From Firmicutes bacterium UBA7510 (GTDB taxonomy: Bacteria; Bacillota; Clostridia; Tissierellales; Sedimentibacteraceae), in the NCBI GenBank assembly GCA_002479485.1, contig DLNM01000071.1:1-32582 (forward strand): a DNA stretch of 32,582 nt, in the 5' to 3' direction. Every line of letters begins with the position of its first letter. Positions within the stretch are counted from its first letter, which is position 1. The position numbers and the translations under genes were made by a program. Shown here in pieces: positions 32,268 through 32,582 of the stretch. The notes beneath the pieces were generated by a model, which saw nothing but the letters and a program-made list of their open reading frames with translations, ran no database searches and was not told where the DNA came from.

Positions 32268-32540
32268 ATGAGAAACGGGACTTACGATAATAATGAAGCA
32301 AATGTGCCACATGAGGATGTTAGCATATCTAGAAATTGCAATCCAGAGCCAATCGCACCTATTATTGAGGAGAAATGTAATAAATGTTTTCGTATAGATA
32401 GCTCAATTCTATTTTTCTTCTTAATTTTGGTTTGCATTTTTAAAAATTCTAATTGTGATATTTGCCAAGATACATTATTAATGTTTTTCTTACTTTTAGT
32501 TGTATTATTAAATAATTTTGGCTGCGGATGTGAATGCTAA
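32268..32540 (+). CDS. Cys-rich small protein with hydrophobic C-terminus
   Basis: Unknown function; no family recognised. 90 residues from ATG 32268 (GAGGAGG nine bases upstream; a TTG six codons earlier is in the RBS). The N-terminal half is polar with ISRNCNPEPIAPIIEEKCNKC; the C-terminal half has two hydrophobic stretches (SILFFFLILVCIF and LLMFFLLLVVLLNN) separated by KNSNCDICQDT and ends GCGCEC. Eight or so cysteines in CxxC and CxC patterns suggest metal binding or disulfide cross-linking, as in some spore-coat or surface peptides. That is speculation. The gap 32037-32267 is AT-rich with repeated AATATT words and no gene. Confidence 0.65.
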   Translation: MRNGTYDNNEANVPHEDVSISRNCNPEPIAPIIEEKCNKCFRIDSSILFFFLILVCIFKNSNCDICQDTLLMFFLLLVVLLNNFGCGCEC

Positions 32541-32582
32541 ACGCAAACTGCTAAGTACCTAATACTAATGCAAATTATAAGA

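Noticed and set aside
3..32569. A 14-base direct repeat (TACCTAATACTAAT) at 3-16 and 32556-32569, near both window ends.
   Set aside because: In sequence this AT-rich a shared 14-mer is expected by chance, and the window ends are arbitrary; no integrase or mobile genes lie between.
1..32582. CRISPR arrays, tRNA or rRNA genes, prophage or toxin-antitoxin modules.
   Set aside because: No spaced identical repeats, cloverleaf genes or related coding motifs were found on either strand by eye.

Overview
The window looks like a chromosomal segment of a low-GC, Gram-positive (monoderm) anaerobic Firmicute, most likely class Clostridia or Tissierellia. The base composition is AT-rich, ribosome binding sites are strong GGAGG types, pheS has a T-box leader, infC has an L20-type leader, and envelope genes are of the teichoic-acid/FtsEX/CsaB kind. 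A DUF3343 gene and a TldD/TldE pair are also present. I cannot name the genus from sequence alone. No phage, insertion sequence, CRISPR array, rRNA or tRNA gene was seen.

Layout. 188-4853 (minus): promoter, phenylalanine T-box, pheS, pheT and lgt, ended by a terminator. 4848-9672 (minus): a SpoU-family rRNA methyltransferase, an AraC/GyrI-type regulator with an uncharacterised partner, and a TrkH/TrkA (Ktr-type) potassium uptake pair. 9829-11175 (minus): promoter, L20 leader, infC (with an AUU start), rpmI and rplT. 11294-12883 (plus): a solitary short FtsH-like membrane protease. 12908-16935 (minus): ftsE, ftsX and two tandem, about 88% identical secreted coiled-coil M23 peptidases, the expected FtsEX-controlled wall hydrolases. 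17134-26135 (minus): an LTA synthase-like enzyme, a DUF5693 membrane protein, CsaB pyruvyl transferase, TagA glycosyltransferase, transaldolase, split transketolase and a PrcB-domain protein. 26391-26888 (plus): an unknown secreted protein. 26938-27894 (minus): a diacylglycerol-kinase-family lipid kinase. 28158-31711 (plus): a DUF3343 protein, an unknown 92-residue protein, TldD and TldE. 31839-32540: a DUF378 membrane protein (minus) and a Cys-rich hydrophobic small protein (plus).

The main unexplained signal is a recurrent small hairpin element. A 16-17-nt hairpin (consensus ATGCCRC-NNN-GYGGCAT) lies 3-5 nt upstream of the Shine-Dalgarno of pheT, pheS, trkA, dagK, tldD and tldE. A decayed copy lies upstream of one M23 gene. 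Stem changes between copies are compensatory. At several loci it is preceded by a second hairpin with a GTGAA/TTCAC stem. This looks like a dispersed palindromic element family that carries or abuts the ribosome binding site, and it may act in translation control.

A second candidate is a 31-codon leader ORF that overlaps the start of the transketolase N-subunit gene, together with two mutually exclusive hairpins that could mask that start. Functional calls for housekeeping genes are secure. Genus, the regulatory role of the hairpins and the unknown proteins are not.
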